From NCBI GenBank assembly GCA_000969725.1, contig JXSR01S028892.1: a DNA stretch of 26,297 nt; one strand, 5' to 3'. Below are positions 10,091-21,629 of this stretch, one piece after another (within the stretch, counting starts at the first letter, position 1; every line of letters starts with the position of its first letter). Made by a program: the position numbers and the translations under genes. Source of the stretch: Ophiothrix spiculata (taxonomy: Eukaryota > Echinodermata > Ophiuroidea > Amphilepidida > Ophiotrichidae). The notes below the pieces were generated by a model. It was not told the origin of the DNA and made no database searches. It saw only the letters and a list, made by a program, of their open reading frames with translations.

Positions 10091-12147
10091 ATTAAAAGAT
10101 GCTGTACTCAATCATCTTATCATGTAGTTATGTGTTATATAAATAAAGTTAAATGACAAAGAACTATCTCGTGGTTACTCATTGTTACGACCATTTGCTC
10201 CTCGTATTCAAGATTCATGTTTAGGTCTCATACATATGCCTATAGCTCACTCTGTGTTTGAAGTTGATATTTTTTCCTTTTTAACCAAAATTTTATATTT
10301 TATTTCATACAAAGTAGGAAAAGCAGAACAAACAACTGTATTGTGATGCATAATAAAGTTTTGAACCTATTCTCAAACTTTTGATTGCTATTTAGTTTTC
10401 TTTAAGCCCATTTATTATTATTTTGTGTATATTCAGATTTGTGAAAATTTTATTACACTTGATTATCATCTATATTGCTAGATTTGTGAAGATTTTAGCT
10501 GAATATGGTAAGTAAACTACTATCGATGTCAGTTGCTTCATTTGCATATATATTATTGTTAGTACATACCATTTCTACGTCTTGTTTTTTTTTATGAATA
10601 GCGCCATCTATTTTAACACTTTGAAATTAAATTTCCCAATTTTATTTGGATCAAACATGAGTGAGCTACGTCCACTCTTACACTCCATTCCAACTTTAAC
10701 AAGATAAATATAAACAAGCATCAAGAATCGTATTGGGTATGAAGATTGCGTAGGGTGTCCAATGCTAACATTTTTTAATGAATCAAAATCTGTAAGAGAT
10801 CTAGCTATCTTTTTTCAAGATCCGTTCCATTGTATTGTTGATCCATTCTTTTTTTTTTCTAGAACGAAGCGATTATACCACTAGATGAAATAATGTACCT
10901 CGATTAACCAAAAAAAAAAATACAATCGGGAAAAGTGTTATCTATTAATAAGTTCGTGAATACAATCGACCTACAATTATTGGAAATACAATCATTTTGT
11001 TTAGAATATGCACGACCAATTTAACGCTAAAATAGAGAAATATCAGTTAATCCAGTAAAGGTTTATGGTGCACATTTGAACATTGCAGTAAATAAAGTAT
11101 TTACGGTTGCGTGGGACTCTATTACCAAGTGTTGAAATATTGATCACTCACATTAATAAAGTGAATCAACAATCTGTAAGAAAAGATTCTCAATTTCACG
11201 GTGTTTTTTTTTTTCAAATTGAAATGTCACTTTGTACTTACAAGCATTACTAGACAGATGATATTACATATGATATTTTTTTAACTTTTATATACGACTT
11301 CTTCATTTTAAAACAACGCATACAGTGTCTATACTCTTGAAACTTAAAGTATGCAGCAAGTAATCAAACTCTGTATTCTATAACATTGTGCGTATTCATG
11401 CTGTTGTACATGAATCGTTCATAATTTTTTTATTATCTTTGGCAAATGTTTTTGCTACCACAGCGGCCCTGCATGTGACGTAGAATACCGTGAATATGGC
11501 GGATTGCTTAAATACATTCAATAGAAGTGTGACCATTATCAAACACTTCATATTGTTCCATCAATAAAAATGCACCATTATCAGCAGGTCAATACAGTAT
11601 TTTACTGATGGACTGCGATACGCCATGTTTACGGAAAGGTCATCAGTCCAAATCCTTAGTTTGATATCAATCGATAAAAGCATGCAAGGCCTCTATATGG
11701 ACAAGCATTGATTATATATATGTTTAAAAAGTGAAGTTGAATATCCGGTAAGATTGAGTTCATGGTTGTGATTCCAAAAATACGGACTAATTAACTTTCT
11801 TGATTGGTCGTATTGGTTTATGTGCATTAATCGGCTGCTTGATGCATACTTCAAGGTTTGAAAAGAGTACGCGTGCGCAATTTGGTATGATTTTCCTTAT
11901 TTAGATATAATAATATTCCTTGCCAAACATTAAGATAGTTAGAATGACTTACAACTATTGTTTCAGAATGTTCATATTGGTTGGTATGTAATGGACAATA
12001 TTGCATTATATTTTCAAAAGTCCTTGCTTGTTAATAGTTTGAAATTATATTTTGTGAAATTTTAAACAATAGTATTTTAATCTACTCCATAATCAATATA
12101 TAAAGATATAAATCATTGGCTAAAATGACACTTTTAAGCAAATATAT

Positions 12148-12300
12148 TGGCCCGTATTCCAGAAAGGTGTTTAGCTAAATCAAGGTTTAATTTCTCGTCA
12201 ACAGTTCTGTTTGAAAGCTGCAATGATGCATATCATTCCTGGACAGTTGATGCTCAGTTCAACAATGGTTTAGCTAAACATCTTTCTGGAATACGGGCCA
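12148..12300. mobile_element. 153 bp hairpin MITE
   Basis: The left arm starts TGGCCCGTATTCCAGAAAGG and continues tgtttagctaaa. The reverse complement of the right arm starts TGGCCCGTATTCCAGAAAGA with the same continuation, giving arms of about 43 bp. The interior of about 65 bp has no coding content. The flanks are AT-rich (atat on the left, ttat on the right), so the target-site duplication cannot be read with confidence. Confidence 0.82.
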
Positions 12301-12362
12301 TTATGTTTACATTGAAGAAATGAAATTTAAACAAATAAAGAAACAACGAAACACACATTCAA

Positions 12363-12426
12363 TAAAATATATTTATATAATATACAATAATATATATAAA
12401 TATAATAATGATATATATATATATCT
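12363..12426. repeat. AT-dinucleotide-rich tract
   Basis: A low-complexity run of TA and TATAT units, including (AT)8 near 12408-12424, lies just downstream of the hairpin MITE. It is a simple repeat. Confidence 0.8.
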
Positions 12427-12952
12427 CGATATTTAGTTACCTATCCTACTGGGATTGGTACTATTTCTATCAGTTCTGATTTTTGAATGGGATAGAAATT
12501 CAGATTGACGTAAGAAAGCGAATTAAGGATGAAAATTGATGCATACCGAAAGATTTGATTTACCAACTGTGTATTCACTTGACAAAGGTGATGATCAATC
12601 TAAATAATAAAGGAAATGGATAATAAAACACGGGTGAATGAACGAAATCACGACACGTAACAATGCTAATATGAAATGCATAATTCAAATATATACATTC
12701 CAATTAAACTTATAAAGCAGAAGCAACGTGAAACAAATACTTTTTGAATTAGTATCAGAATGTATAATCACAATATGTCATGCATTACAATTATTAATTT
12801 CAAGATAATGTCAAACGTGTTCAGTAGATAATTTCAAAAGGGGAATGTCCCGGGATATTGTATATACCTATTTCGGTTAAATTCAAGAATTATATTGTAC
12901 ATCATGGATGGATTACAAGAGTATGTTATATGTATACCCGGGGCGCTACTTC

Positions 12953-13546
12953 AGGGGTTTTCTCAGATATAAAAAATCACCATTGATTTTCTTAAAAATT
13001 TAGTATTCACCTAGATTTATCTGTGCTAATAACGAATCTAAAATAAAAATTATAGGTTACCGTGCTCGTTTTTGAGATACATGTATTTCAAAAAGTATAT
13101 ATTTTCCGCAAAAATCACCCGATTTACCACACAAAGTATAGGGAAAGCGCAAAAGAGTCGATCATTATGTGCTAGTAAAATAGTAAATGCACCCTTGATT
13201 TTTTTTGGATTTTTACATATGTTTAAGTATTTGTTGTGTACTTAAAATACTGAAATAAAAAAGTAGTGTCACCGTGTTAGTTTTCATAAAAAATGCCAAT
13301 AATGGACATTTTTAAATAAAATTAGGTTACTTTGATGGCACATCTGTGCCTGCATAATTTCCCGCGTATAAATTACGCAGCAATGCGGCGCGTGATTAAC
13401 CAAACGCGTTGGTTAACCAAAAGCTTGTGTTCAGTATGCATTATTATTTTACGTACGCAAATAGGGATGCAATCTTTTAATTTGTAATATTTATTAAAAA
13501 ATCATTATCCACAGCCGTAAGCAACTGCATCTCTGAGAAAACCCCT
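12953..13546. mobile_element. 594 bp inverted-repeat-bounded element
   Basis: AGGGGTTTTCTCAGA at 12953-12967 is mirrored exactly by TCTGAGAAAACCCCT at 13532-13546. The interior is AT-rich and non-coding, with a hairpin TTAACCAAaCGCGTTGGTTAA near 13397-13418 and two similar 'accgtg.t.gtttt' stretches (about 13060 and 13270). Its right terminus overlaps the left terminus of the next element by about five bases, so the two either abut, or are nested, or form one composite. TIR length is only 15 bp, which limits certainty. Confidence 0.5.
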
Positions 13547-13804
13547 TAAGTACAATGTTTCAGGCATAGCGTGACCACACTTTTTCAAAACATACCCTAA
13601 ATAGTGATTGTTTCTGAAGTCAAAAATATACTCTTTTTCTCCTATTTACACCATAAATCTGGATTTTACCGAAATCGTTTTCACATTCTTGAAAATGGCT
13701 GTTTTGACGCTCTGTGTCACCTGATTCATCCTTCAATCATAAAAAAAAACAATTAAAATTTTTCTTGGTCACGCTATGCCTGCAATATTATACTTGAATG
13801 CCCC
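13542..13804. mobile_element. 263 bp MITE, family member 1
   Basis: The left end reads CCCCTTAAGTACAATGTTTC then aggcatagcgtgacca. The reverse complement of the right end reads GGGGCATTCAAGTATAATAT then tgcaggcatagcgtgacca. The interior shares 'aaaatggctgtttt' and 'gtgtcacctgat' with the member at 23647-23949, which shows they are one family. No coding content. Confidence 0.82.
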
Positions 13805-14639
13805 TGGTTATTTATATGCAAAAGTATTAGATATAATTGTGATTTTAAAGTGGAGTCTGAATTAAACATGACTTTATATAACTCCTTTGTTGTAGGATAC
13901 GGTTGATGATTTGCAGAGACAGCCGCGGTAAAACAGGAGAGGGAGGCAATATCCCATCCCCCTAAAGGATTTAAATAGAAATATGTTTTAAAACTTCATT
14001 TTATCAAGTATTCTTAGAAGTTTGACTGAGTCCAAATGAACCTGATCAATGTGTTGTCTCTATACAAAAAGCCCCCGTAAAGTGGGTTAAATAAGTCATT
14101 TCATTTCTAATATGTCTTTAAAAAGAAAAGCTTGCATGCAAATGGGTGAAAAGACAAAATGCTAAACATATTCAGCCAAATCTTGATTCAGGATGATGTG
14201 GATAGCTTGGTCTTCATATGGAACTTGAAGGAATTATTTTTAAGTCATTGATTTAATCGCAACTCATTCCTGCTACTGTCAGCTGGTACACGGATGATTT
14301 GAACCAAGAACGGTCACTCTTTGGGAAGTTGTAAAAAATAATAGATTAAGTGAAGTTTGAAGTCCTCACTGGCTGAACGTGTATCAACTTTTAAATTCTG
14401 CCTTGCTGTTCCATTGTGATTTTATACAGTATCAGAGTACAATTTTTATAGGCCTAATTGCAGATCTGCGAATCAGCGATTACAAAGGGGATGACCACAA
14501 GGCCTAATGGTTACTCATCCGAGTTACTCCATTAGTGCATGGAAAAAAGAGATAAGCCATTCCAAAAGCATATTTTGTGGTGTTCATTAAATTATTGACA
14601 TTGGCAGGCCTGTCAGGAATATTTTTTTTTTTTAACTTT

Positions 14640-14815
14640 AAAATTACGCATTAGACACTGATAGATTGAAAATAACCTCAATGATACCAACAACTCCCAC
14701 ATCCTCCTCTTTGATGACGTTTTGAAATATGCTGCCCCAAACTTTCCACGATGTATTCTTTTCTTTTTGGCTGCAGCGCCCGAAATGGAAATTGAAGGAA
14801 AATAGTTTAGTTGTT
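14640..14815 (-). pseudogene. Weak exon-like minus-strand segment
   Basis: A 58-codon minus-strand frame ends at TAA near 14650 and reads SWKVWGSIFQNVIKEEDVGV and then VGIIEVIFNLSVSNA, which has a protein-like composition. Just upstream there is an acceptor-like 'ttatttttgcag' (about 14826-14837), but in this frame it is followed at once by TGA. Another minus frame across the same place is longer yet lysine- and arginine-rich. No homologous copy in the window allows a constraint test. Unrecognised and probably chance. Confidence 0.12.
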
Positions 14816-15239
14816 TCTGTTCTTCACTGCAAAAATAAACCATTACATTTTTCCTAATTTTCTTTCCATTTCATTACATTTCTGGCTGGTCAATAATACT
14901 TTTTTTTTCATTTACTGTAAACAGAAATCAGTGTACCTTTTAATCAGGATCTAGTCAAATACTATTTTGATGTTCAGATCTAAGACTACACTCTCTGAAA
15001 CGTTCCTGTTTTTTTACTAGATAGCTCAATGAAATTATGCCCTCTTACAAACTTTTTGGTGTACATCTGCTCTAATAATTGGTGTGGTGGTGTACATACA
15101 ACATATGTGACATTTGGATTCCGTTAGAATTCCTCATATCTTCTGTCTTATAGGGCTGTGTAATTTTGTGAAATTATGTGTCTGCATAAATGTTTCGTAT
15201 TAATTTTAACTTGCGTGGGAGCAAATAGTATCATAAACA

Positions 15240-15500
15240 ATGCATGAGGGTTGTTAGCCTATACTTTACTATAGAACCCGGATAAAGCTATCAGGGGACT
15301 CTAATTACTATTACACCGGGATGCTATATAATTCTCTGTAGTCAACATTTGCATAGAGATATCATGTCACAGACATGGTTCGTTATCAATTACGCATATT
15401 GATAATTCAATTTGCCCCCACTATTTCTCTCTCCCTCTCTCTCCCTCTCCCTCTCTTACCTCGTCAGCAACTTTTACTGAAACATCTCACGCTGAACTAC
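15240..15500. other. Copy-B-only stretch with CT repeat
   Basis: This 260 bp replaces the 1.1 kb of copy A at 520-1660. It contains a CT/CCCT-rich microsatellite at 15425-15457 and nothing gene-like. Confidence 0.55.
15425..15457 (+). repeat. (CT)n/(CCCT)n microsatellite
   Basis: A pure pyrimidine run built of CT and CCCT units. It is missing from copy A. Confidence 0.9.
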
Positions 15501-16378
15501 AGCAAAACCTAATAGTAACAAACGGTAACACTTTCAAAAATATTATCAATACTGGATTATATTTGACAAACCTAATAATTGTTGACGATGATACTTTCAA
15601 ATAGTAATTATTGACAATCTATACACATTTCCGTATACGAGTTTATGAAACACATTTGATAAAATAAGTTGAAATTAGCAGATCCAACCTGATTGTTGTG
15701 CAAATATTTGAAAATGGTAATTGCAACACATTTTGTTCTGAATTCTATAACTTATAAGAAACAGTAGCATTTAAACACAATTGTGTTATGATTTTTAAAC
15801 ATATAAGAAGTATTAGTTTAACCAATATACGGTATATATACAAATGTTTGTAATGCAGAATAATACCTTTCTAGTAAACAACACATTGCATGTATTTAAA
15901 CAAAGATATACTAACAGCAAAACATCATTGCAACAAGATTCAAAAATATTCCTTCGGGATATGATAAAAGAGCTACTCTATTTGAATTAACCCTTGGATT
16001 ACGGGGTGATTTCAGAAACATTTGGGATTGGTTTATGCTGCATACCTAATTTCTTAGACGAAAAAAAAAGTATCATAGGATAGGTATGTCCGTTGTCCTC
16101 TCCATTAAAGTAATAATATCACGATGACTTTTGAATCATTAAATTGGCATGTATCAGAGAAATAATATAAAGAGGCATACCCGATTGTCACTTCCAATTG
16201 TCATATCAGATTGTTGTTACTTAACGGAATTAAGCAGAAAACTAGTAGATTGACCTAAATACAAGTTTTTAAAGTCACTGAGTCAAAGAATCCAAAACGA
16301 GCTAAATACAGAAAAAAATCGAATTGGGATGAACCGTTTCAAATGGCGACCGAAATAGCATGGTATGAAACAGTCTAA

Positions 16379-17645
16379 AATCAAAGTTTGTATTCAAGAA
16401 GGAATGTACAAGATATTCTATTTAAACAGTTCAAATGCAGTTATTACATGAGTGAAATTAGTTTTGAAATAAAACATGCATTTCTTGACAAAACAAATTT
16501 GGACAGCCTCCGCGAAAAAACAATTTTTGCAATTTAGGAATCAGTAAGAAATAAAAGTAACGAATTTTCCTTCTACTATGCAAGGCAAGGCCTGCAGCGA
16601 TGAGTTTGATGATAAGGGGATGTGGTGTATCTAAACTTGGTTTTACATGGTGTTCAAAAACCTTAGAGCCCAAGTCCAAGGTCACTTTTTAGAACTTGTA
16701 CATCAATCAATCGCAGTTTGCAAATGTATCATTGGGGATATGATATAAACTGGCTCTGAAATTCAATACAATTTGCATCATATTGTCTCAAGATAAAATT
16801 ATGTGGCTTCTCCAAGACAATTTCTCTCGGTTCTTGTCTTTTTTTCTCAGTTCTTTTCTTTTACCTGCTATGATTAATTTCCAATGCATTTAGTACCACA
16901 TACGTTGTCTGCAGGTTGAATTACACAAGTTCACGTGATGAAAGTATATATACCTAAAATTTAATTGAATAATGTACCTGAGCATAACTTTGGATAAAGG
17001 AGCCCCAAATTCAGCTTTTTATTTTGACAGCAACATAAAGGTGAAGTTCAAAGGCTTCGTTTATGGTGCTACAGCTCACACGATCGTTTGTTTATTTGTT
17101 TCCAAACCGTTTATGCATCACTTAGCTACTTTTAAGCAAATTGGCTGGATTTGGTTCTTTTTTTTTTTTTGACTCTGGCTCTGGCCTTTTAGTGCTGCTA
17201 AGTCAAAAATAATAGAGCAAAGAACTTCCAAGGATAAACCAGGCCAGCGCATTGAAAACCCCGTAACTGAACGTGCAGTACAACACAAATCCAGGTTACA
17301 GCTCCTGAATGCATTTCCAAAGTAAACACGTAACAGACAAATTTAAATCCAAGGAAGGCTCTCGTGGACAATTCATTTTGAAGCAATAATTACATCCCTG
17401 AAAATTACAGAAATTGTTTCAAACCTATCACAAATGATGCCTTCGGAAATTGAAGCTGATTCAGGTACAATTTCAATCTGAAAACGTGACCTTGAAATTG
17501 GGTTCTAAGAATTTTGAACCACTATATAGTATACGGTGCGCATTTCTCATCGTTCTTTACCCAATGGAAATATTCTGTGGTATTACTAGCAGTACACTGG
17601 TCCATAAAATATGTCAATTAGTTAGTTGAGTCAGCGACATATTTC
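16379..17645. mobile_element. 1.27 kb indel segment between 9 bp direct repeats
   Basis: ACAGTCTAA occurs at 16370-16378 and again at 17646-17654. Copy A has a single related site, 'acagtataa', at about 3138-3146, where its sequence runs on without this segment. No TIRs are visible at the ends. A 13-T run sits inside at 17158-17170, which could be a reversed poly-A tail of an internal retroposon. Frames of 66 codons (plus, 16972-17172), 75 codons (minus, 16458-16685) and 62 codons (minus, 17198-17386) occur but lack recognisable features. Either an insertion with a 9 bp duplication in B or a deletion between repeats in A would explain the pattern. Confidence 0.5.
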
Positions 17646-17909
17646 ACAGTCTAACCGAATCATTAAAATTGGCGGCAACGAAGTAGATTGACTCGTTTTT
17701 GAATCGAATTGTGCCAAAAATTCTCTCTCTTTATCGGTCTCTGTAGCGAAACTCCTCCGGAAGTAAAACATTTCTTAAGATCGAGATTACGCAAGGTATC
17801 TTTCTTGTTCCTTTTTTTCTTAGTTCATCACCTTATATTAACAATCCAGCCTGTCCTCTTTCTTAAATTACCTGAACGTCGCTTTTAATGACCATACATG
17901 GAGAGCCTT

Positions 17910-18390
17910 CTCTTCATTAATTGTGAAAGCAGACTGTCATCATCGTTGACTCCCAACTGTTTCGCGAATTTATGCTCGGTCTTTTTCTATCTTACCAGCT
18001 GACTTGTAGCATTGGATGACAGACCGTACCCATGAAGCAAATAACTGTAGCTTTTTTCATGTCACTGTATGTTTAGCTAATTTTCTGCACCATAGAGGTG
18101 AAACAGTACTCCACACTAAGGACTTCACCAACGTTTTCTTCAGTTTCAATCTGAATGTTTTGCCTTGTAATTTCAGGGTACATTTCTTGCAATTACTCGG
18201 CTAGTGCAGATCGCTTGGGTAGAACAACCGTTCATCCCTTTTATTGAGCCAATGTATGTTGAAGTGGTCTACCGTGTTAAGGGAGCTCTTCAAAGGCAAC
18301 GCGGAATAACCGGTGGTTCCGCCGATTGAGTTTTGAAGCGGCCCTTAATTATTTCTCCACCAAGGAAGATCTGCTCATTGCTTCCACGAA
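17910..18390. pseudogene. Decayed gene-like segment, copy B
   Basis: This is the partner of 3500-3970. On the plus strand, after acceptor-like 'tgtaatttcag' ending at 18176, a frame stays open for about 45 codons (GTFLAITRLVQIAWVEQPFI onward) where copy A has a stop; a further frame (RLSFEAALNYFSTKEDLL) follows after one shift. On the minus strand, 17912-17990 reads KTEHKFAKQLGVNDDDSLLS with an in-frame stop upstream. Substitutions between copies are mostly residue-changing, so the segment looks unconstrained. The true strand and family are unknown. Confidence 0.22.
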
Positions 18391-18732
18391 GAATACTTGA
18401 GGTTTAGATGTGCAGATACAACGTACGACTAGGCCTACTAGGCTACTACGTCTTTCCAGTTCTGTAGCTAGTTTTCTGGTTCTGTCTTTGAGCGACTAAT
18501 AGAGAGCAATGGAAAGATTTACGCAACACGCAACTGCGTTAAAATACGGCTTCTCGGTAGTTCACGACGTGTTTTGGTTTAAGTTGTCCTTTCTTAGTTA
18601 TGAAACGAACCAAGAGCCGTTTTGGACTCATATGTGAAGCATGAGTGCTATGTCAATAATAATATTTCAACAAATTTGTTCAAATTTGACTTATTTGTCT
18701 AAGATAAGTGAGTCATCTGACTCATCTGTAAT

Positions 18733-18995
18733 TGAAGAGTGTAGTGGATGAAGTACTTAAGTCACTTGTTGACAACATTGAGTTATTGGTGGTTTTGAGT
18801 TAACTGAAAGACGAAACATATTTTGATATTTTTTGGACGATATAATCCATTGTAAGCAGTCGTTTTGGGTGAAATTTTACAAATGCTCAAAATATGTCGG
18901 ATTACATATCAAATTAATTGTCATGTTCTGTAGATAACAAATATCTATACTGTTACATATCTTGATGGCTTGGTTAAGGAGATATAAGCCAAATA
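18733..18995. mobile_element. Truncated copy of the 635 bp MITE
   Basis: It begins TGAAGAGTGTAGTGGATGAA with gtacttaagtcac, then follows the reverse complement of 9456-10090 for about 260 bp at roughly 75-80% identity (shared stretches include 'attgagttattggtggtttt' and 'catatcaaattaat'). The distal half and second TIR are missing. Copy A has at the same place only a short remnant-like 'aagtcacttgttt' (about 4291-4303) next to a hairpin TTGTTAGAA/TTCTAACAA, so the insertion may predate the duplication and have been deleted in A. Confidence 0.7.
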
Positions 18996-20310
18996 TCGAT
19001 CAGAGGTAAACGAGAAAATGTCTTGGTCAAGTGAGTTTTTTGACTGAAAATACACATTTAATTATTTTCAGTACCTCCTACGCTAACCCGCTTCCCCAAA
19101 ATTATTAGGGAATGTTATGTTTATTTTGGATTCAAAAGTTATTGCACATTTTGTAAATACCCTAATAATCTTTGTAGTCGTATTTGTAAATCTATAATTA
19201 ACTATTTGTGATGTAACAGAGAAAAACAATTCTGAATGAAATTGTCTAAAAACATCATGTGAGTTTTTGATCAGACTTAAGAAGGATTGTTAAATATTTA
19301 ACATGTTGGTGCTGGATGTTGTACGTTGGCCGGCTGATTGGTACGACAAAGTTATGTACCCTTGACGAGCCAGACGAATCATTAACGTATTTGAGTTCTT
19401 TACCTTCTGATCTGTAACTTAAAGTCCCGGGCTTTAAGTGTTCAAGCTTGTATCGCTAAGCACATGACTGAATATTTCAGTACGATCATTCGTGATTAGT
19501 TTTCTTGAATATCCTCAAAAAGATCAGGCAAATAATATGTTTTGCTGAAGGCATGGTCATAGCGTGATTGACAATAGTATAAAATGCAATCAATGCTTAT
19601 AGCTGAAGGGTGGGAAGTTCAACGATTGTCATTGAACGCCGTCTTTAATTTTGTGAGAGATCTTATAAGAAAACTTGAATGAAGAAATGTTAAATGGTTA
19701 CACTCGTAGAAATGAATTGTACTTGCAGTGTCTTTCATTTATTAACCAAATAATGTTGAAAATTAACAATTATTTTTTCTTTCTGTCTCAATAAATTATC
19801 CAGTTATATAGTATACATGTGTAGACATGTGTAAATTGAAAAAACCTTCGCTACGTGAATTCCAAAACGCTAAAAATGTCAAAAACCCTTGTCTTTCAAA
19901 GCGACCCTGTGTAATTAAGTATATTTGTATCCTCTGGAGTCATTGATTAAACGAAATAAAAATAGGAAACTGAGAGCACTGAACATTAACGTTTATTGTT
20001 TTCAATTGAACTCAAAAAATACAACTTTCCATATTGTTAATTGGTCATCAGAATAGTCATTTTGAAAATTGATATTAATCAAAGGATATAAGTACCACAA
20101 AACTCAGTTTGTAATGATTTGCTTCAAAAATATTATCTTTACAAAAAAAGGATTCGCTTAAATGATGCAAGAATGTAAGTGGCATTTTTCTTAATCATAG
20201 CTGATATATCTTTGCCAAAGATTCTCAGTCAAATTGTTACAATAAAGCAGACAAAAACGTGTAGTTAAGTTTCTATGGTTTCTCAATCTTTAACCTTGTT
20301 TAGGGCCACA

Positions 20311-21365
20311 GGACACTAGTTACCAACTGGTCAAAAAAATGTTTCACACCAGCAATTGTGTCAAAATGCGTCTGTTTTGTTTTAACAGAACATATCATTT
20401 AATGTTTAGTCCAGAGACTGTGTCAAAATGCGTCTGTTTTGTTTTAACAGAACATATCATTTAATGTTTAGTCCAGAGACCTACAAAAGTATACATTTTT
20501 GGAAAGCTTATAGATCAGGGATTTATATGGTTCAATTTTCAAACCAAATTATACAGGGTGTGTTAGAATATATAGGGTGGAACATTAAAAAGTCAAACAT
20601 TATAATTACCCATTGTATAGTAATTAGCATATTGCATGAAGACCGTGATAATATACAACAACAACGAACTTGGTTCTAATGCACCATTATTGGTGCTGCA
20701 TTAATAATGCAAATACAAGTCACCATCTGTCTAGGTTAAATAGGTACAGGGTGATCAAAATTAAAGCCAAATTTAGTGATTTAAGCATACTTTTCATATT
20801 TTTGTTGGATATTGTGAGTTTTGTAAACTGATTTAACTTGACTCTATTTTGAAAAGCAAATAAAAAACAAAGCAAATGGTAGTTCATAGAAGCAAGACAC
20901 TCATTTTGACATTTTGGATCATACAGGGTGACGTACTTGTGCATATTTTGTAAGCACTATATATACATTCCTTAAAACATACGTGAATAAAATTAAGATA
21001 CATGCTGTAAGTATTCCTTTTCAGTGTCTGATCATAGACCCAAGGGTCTATGGTTTGACAAATTAAAACTATTGGTGACCTTTGCATATTGATGTATACG
21101 TGAGTTAAAATACACATTGAATTTTACGGTGCCGTAAAGTTATACACTTATTGCTATTAATGTTCCACCACTCTAACAAACCCTGTATTATTTGGTTTGA
21201 AAATAGAACCATATAAATCCCTGATATAAGCTTTCCAAAAATGTATACTTCTGTAGGTCTCTGGACTAAACATTAAATGGTATGTTCTGTTAAAACAAAA
21301 CAGACGCATTTTGACACAATTGCTGGTGTGTAACAATTTTTTTGACCAGTTGGTGACTAGTGTCC
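20311..21365. mobile_element. 1055 bp foldback element with about 215 bp inverted arms
   Basis: The left end, GGACACTAGTTACCAACTGG then tcaaaaaaa, is matched by the reverse complement of the right end, GGACACTAGTCACCAACTGG then tcaaaaaaa. The arms (20311-20590 and 21156-21365) are roughly 90% identical once a 62 bp tandem duplication in the left arm is allowed for. The 565 bp loop is non-coding. 'tacagggtg' occurs at the end of the left arm and twice in the loop, and small hairpins occur at about 20681 and 21034. It lies in a 1.67 kb stretch absent from copy A. Frames inside it are by-products of the arms. Superfamily is not assigned because no clear target duplication is seen. Confidence 0.87.
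20357..20480 (+). repeat. Perfect 62 bp tandem duplication
   Basis: Bases 20357-20418 and 20419-20480 are identical, starting TGTGTCAAAATGCG and ending TCCAGAGAC. The right arm of the foldback element has only one copy, so the duplication arose in the left arm, and its lack of any mismatch indicates that it is young. Confidence 0.95.
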
Positions 21366-21629
21366 ATCAGGAATTGAATGGTTTCGCTCAGTGACTATTG
21401 ATTCAATCAATAAGTTTATAATTGCACTTTATTATGTTCTGTCTAATCCCGGAGACTAATCTTCTCAGAAATGATATTTGTGCAAAATGTTTTATTTGTC
21501 ATGTTTAGCTATGTATAGTACTATGTACATAAATTCTCTACAAATACCAAGCTAAAACTACTGTAATTACTCAAAATAACCTTTATAATCAGTGCAGTAA
21601 TTAAAGTTTGCACTTTACAGCACACAATA

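Larger units (their letters stand above)
92..10405 (+). repeat. Segmental duplication, copy A
   Basis: This 10.3 kb segment is repeated in the same orientation at about 15088-26166. Order is preserved throughout: the stretch at 118-180 matches 15113-15175, 1690-2290 matches 15540-16105, 2826-3180 matches 16118-16365 plus 17655-17690, 4020-4250 matches 18485-18730, 5145-5890 matches 19580-20300, 5900-6950 matches 21980-23080, 7785-8190 matches 23230-23580, and 8735-10405 matches 24862-26166. Similarity estimated by eye is about 80-90% on the left and up to about 95% on the right. Large insertions or deletions interrupt it at 246-482, 520-1660, 2290-2825, 4856-5140, 6990-7780, 8190-8735 and 9456-10090. 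The outer boundaries are approximate, because flanking similarity fades over tens of bases. Confidence 0.93.
10406..15087. other. Unique spacer between the duplicated copies
   Basis: This 4.7 kb has no homologue within the window except one MITE family member (13542-13804, relative at 23647-23949). Apart from the elements listed separately at 12148-13804, I see no credible gene in it. The stretches 10406-12147 and 13805-14600 hold AT-rich sequence, T-runs and short repeats only, such as a pair of 'agatttgtgaa' motifs near 10436 and 10480. Confidence 0.6.

Noticed and set aside
14613-14843. 76-codon minus frame
   Set aside because: Composition is dominated by an A/T-rich terminus; a different minus frame looks more protein-like, and neither can be tested.
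16972-17172. 66-codon plus frame ending in a phenylalanine run
   Set aside because: It runs into a 13-T homopolymer, is absent from copy A, and has no recognisable motif.
19417-19439. Short palindrome ACTTAAAG-tCCCGGGc-TTTAAGT in copy B
   Set aside because: Part of a small B-specific insertion of a few dozen bases; too short to call an element.
20428-20679. 83-codon plus frame
   Set aside because: Lies in the arm and loop of the foldback element; it is a by-product of that repeat.
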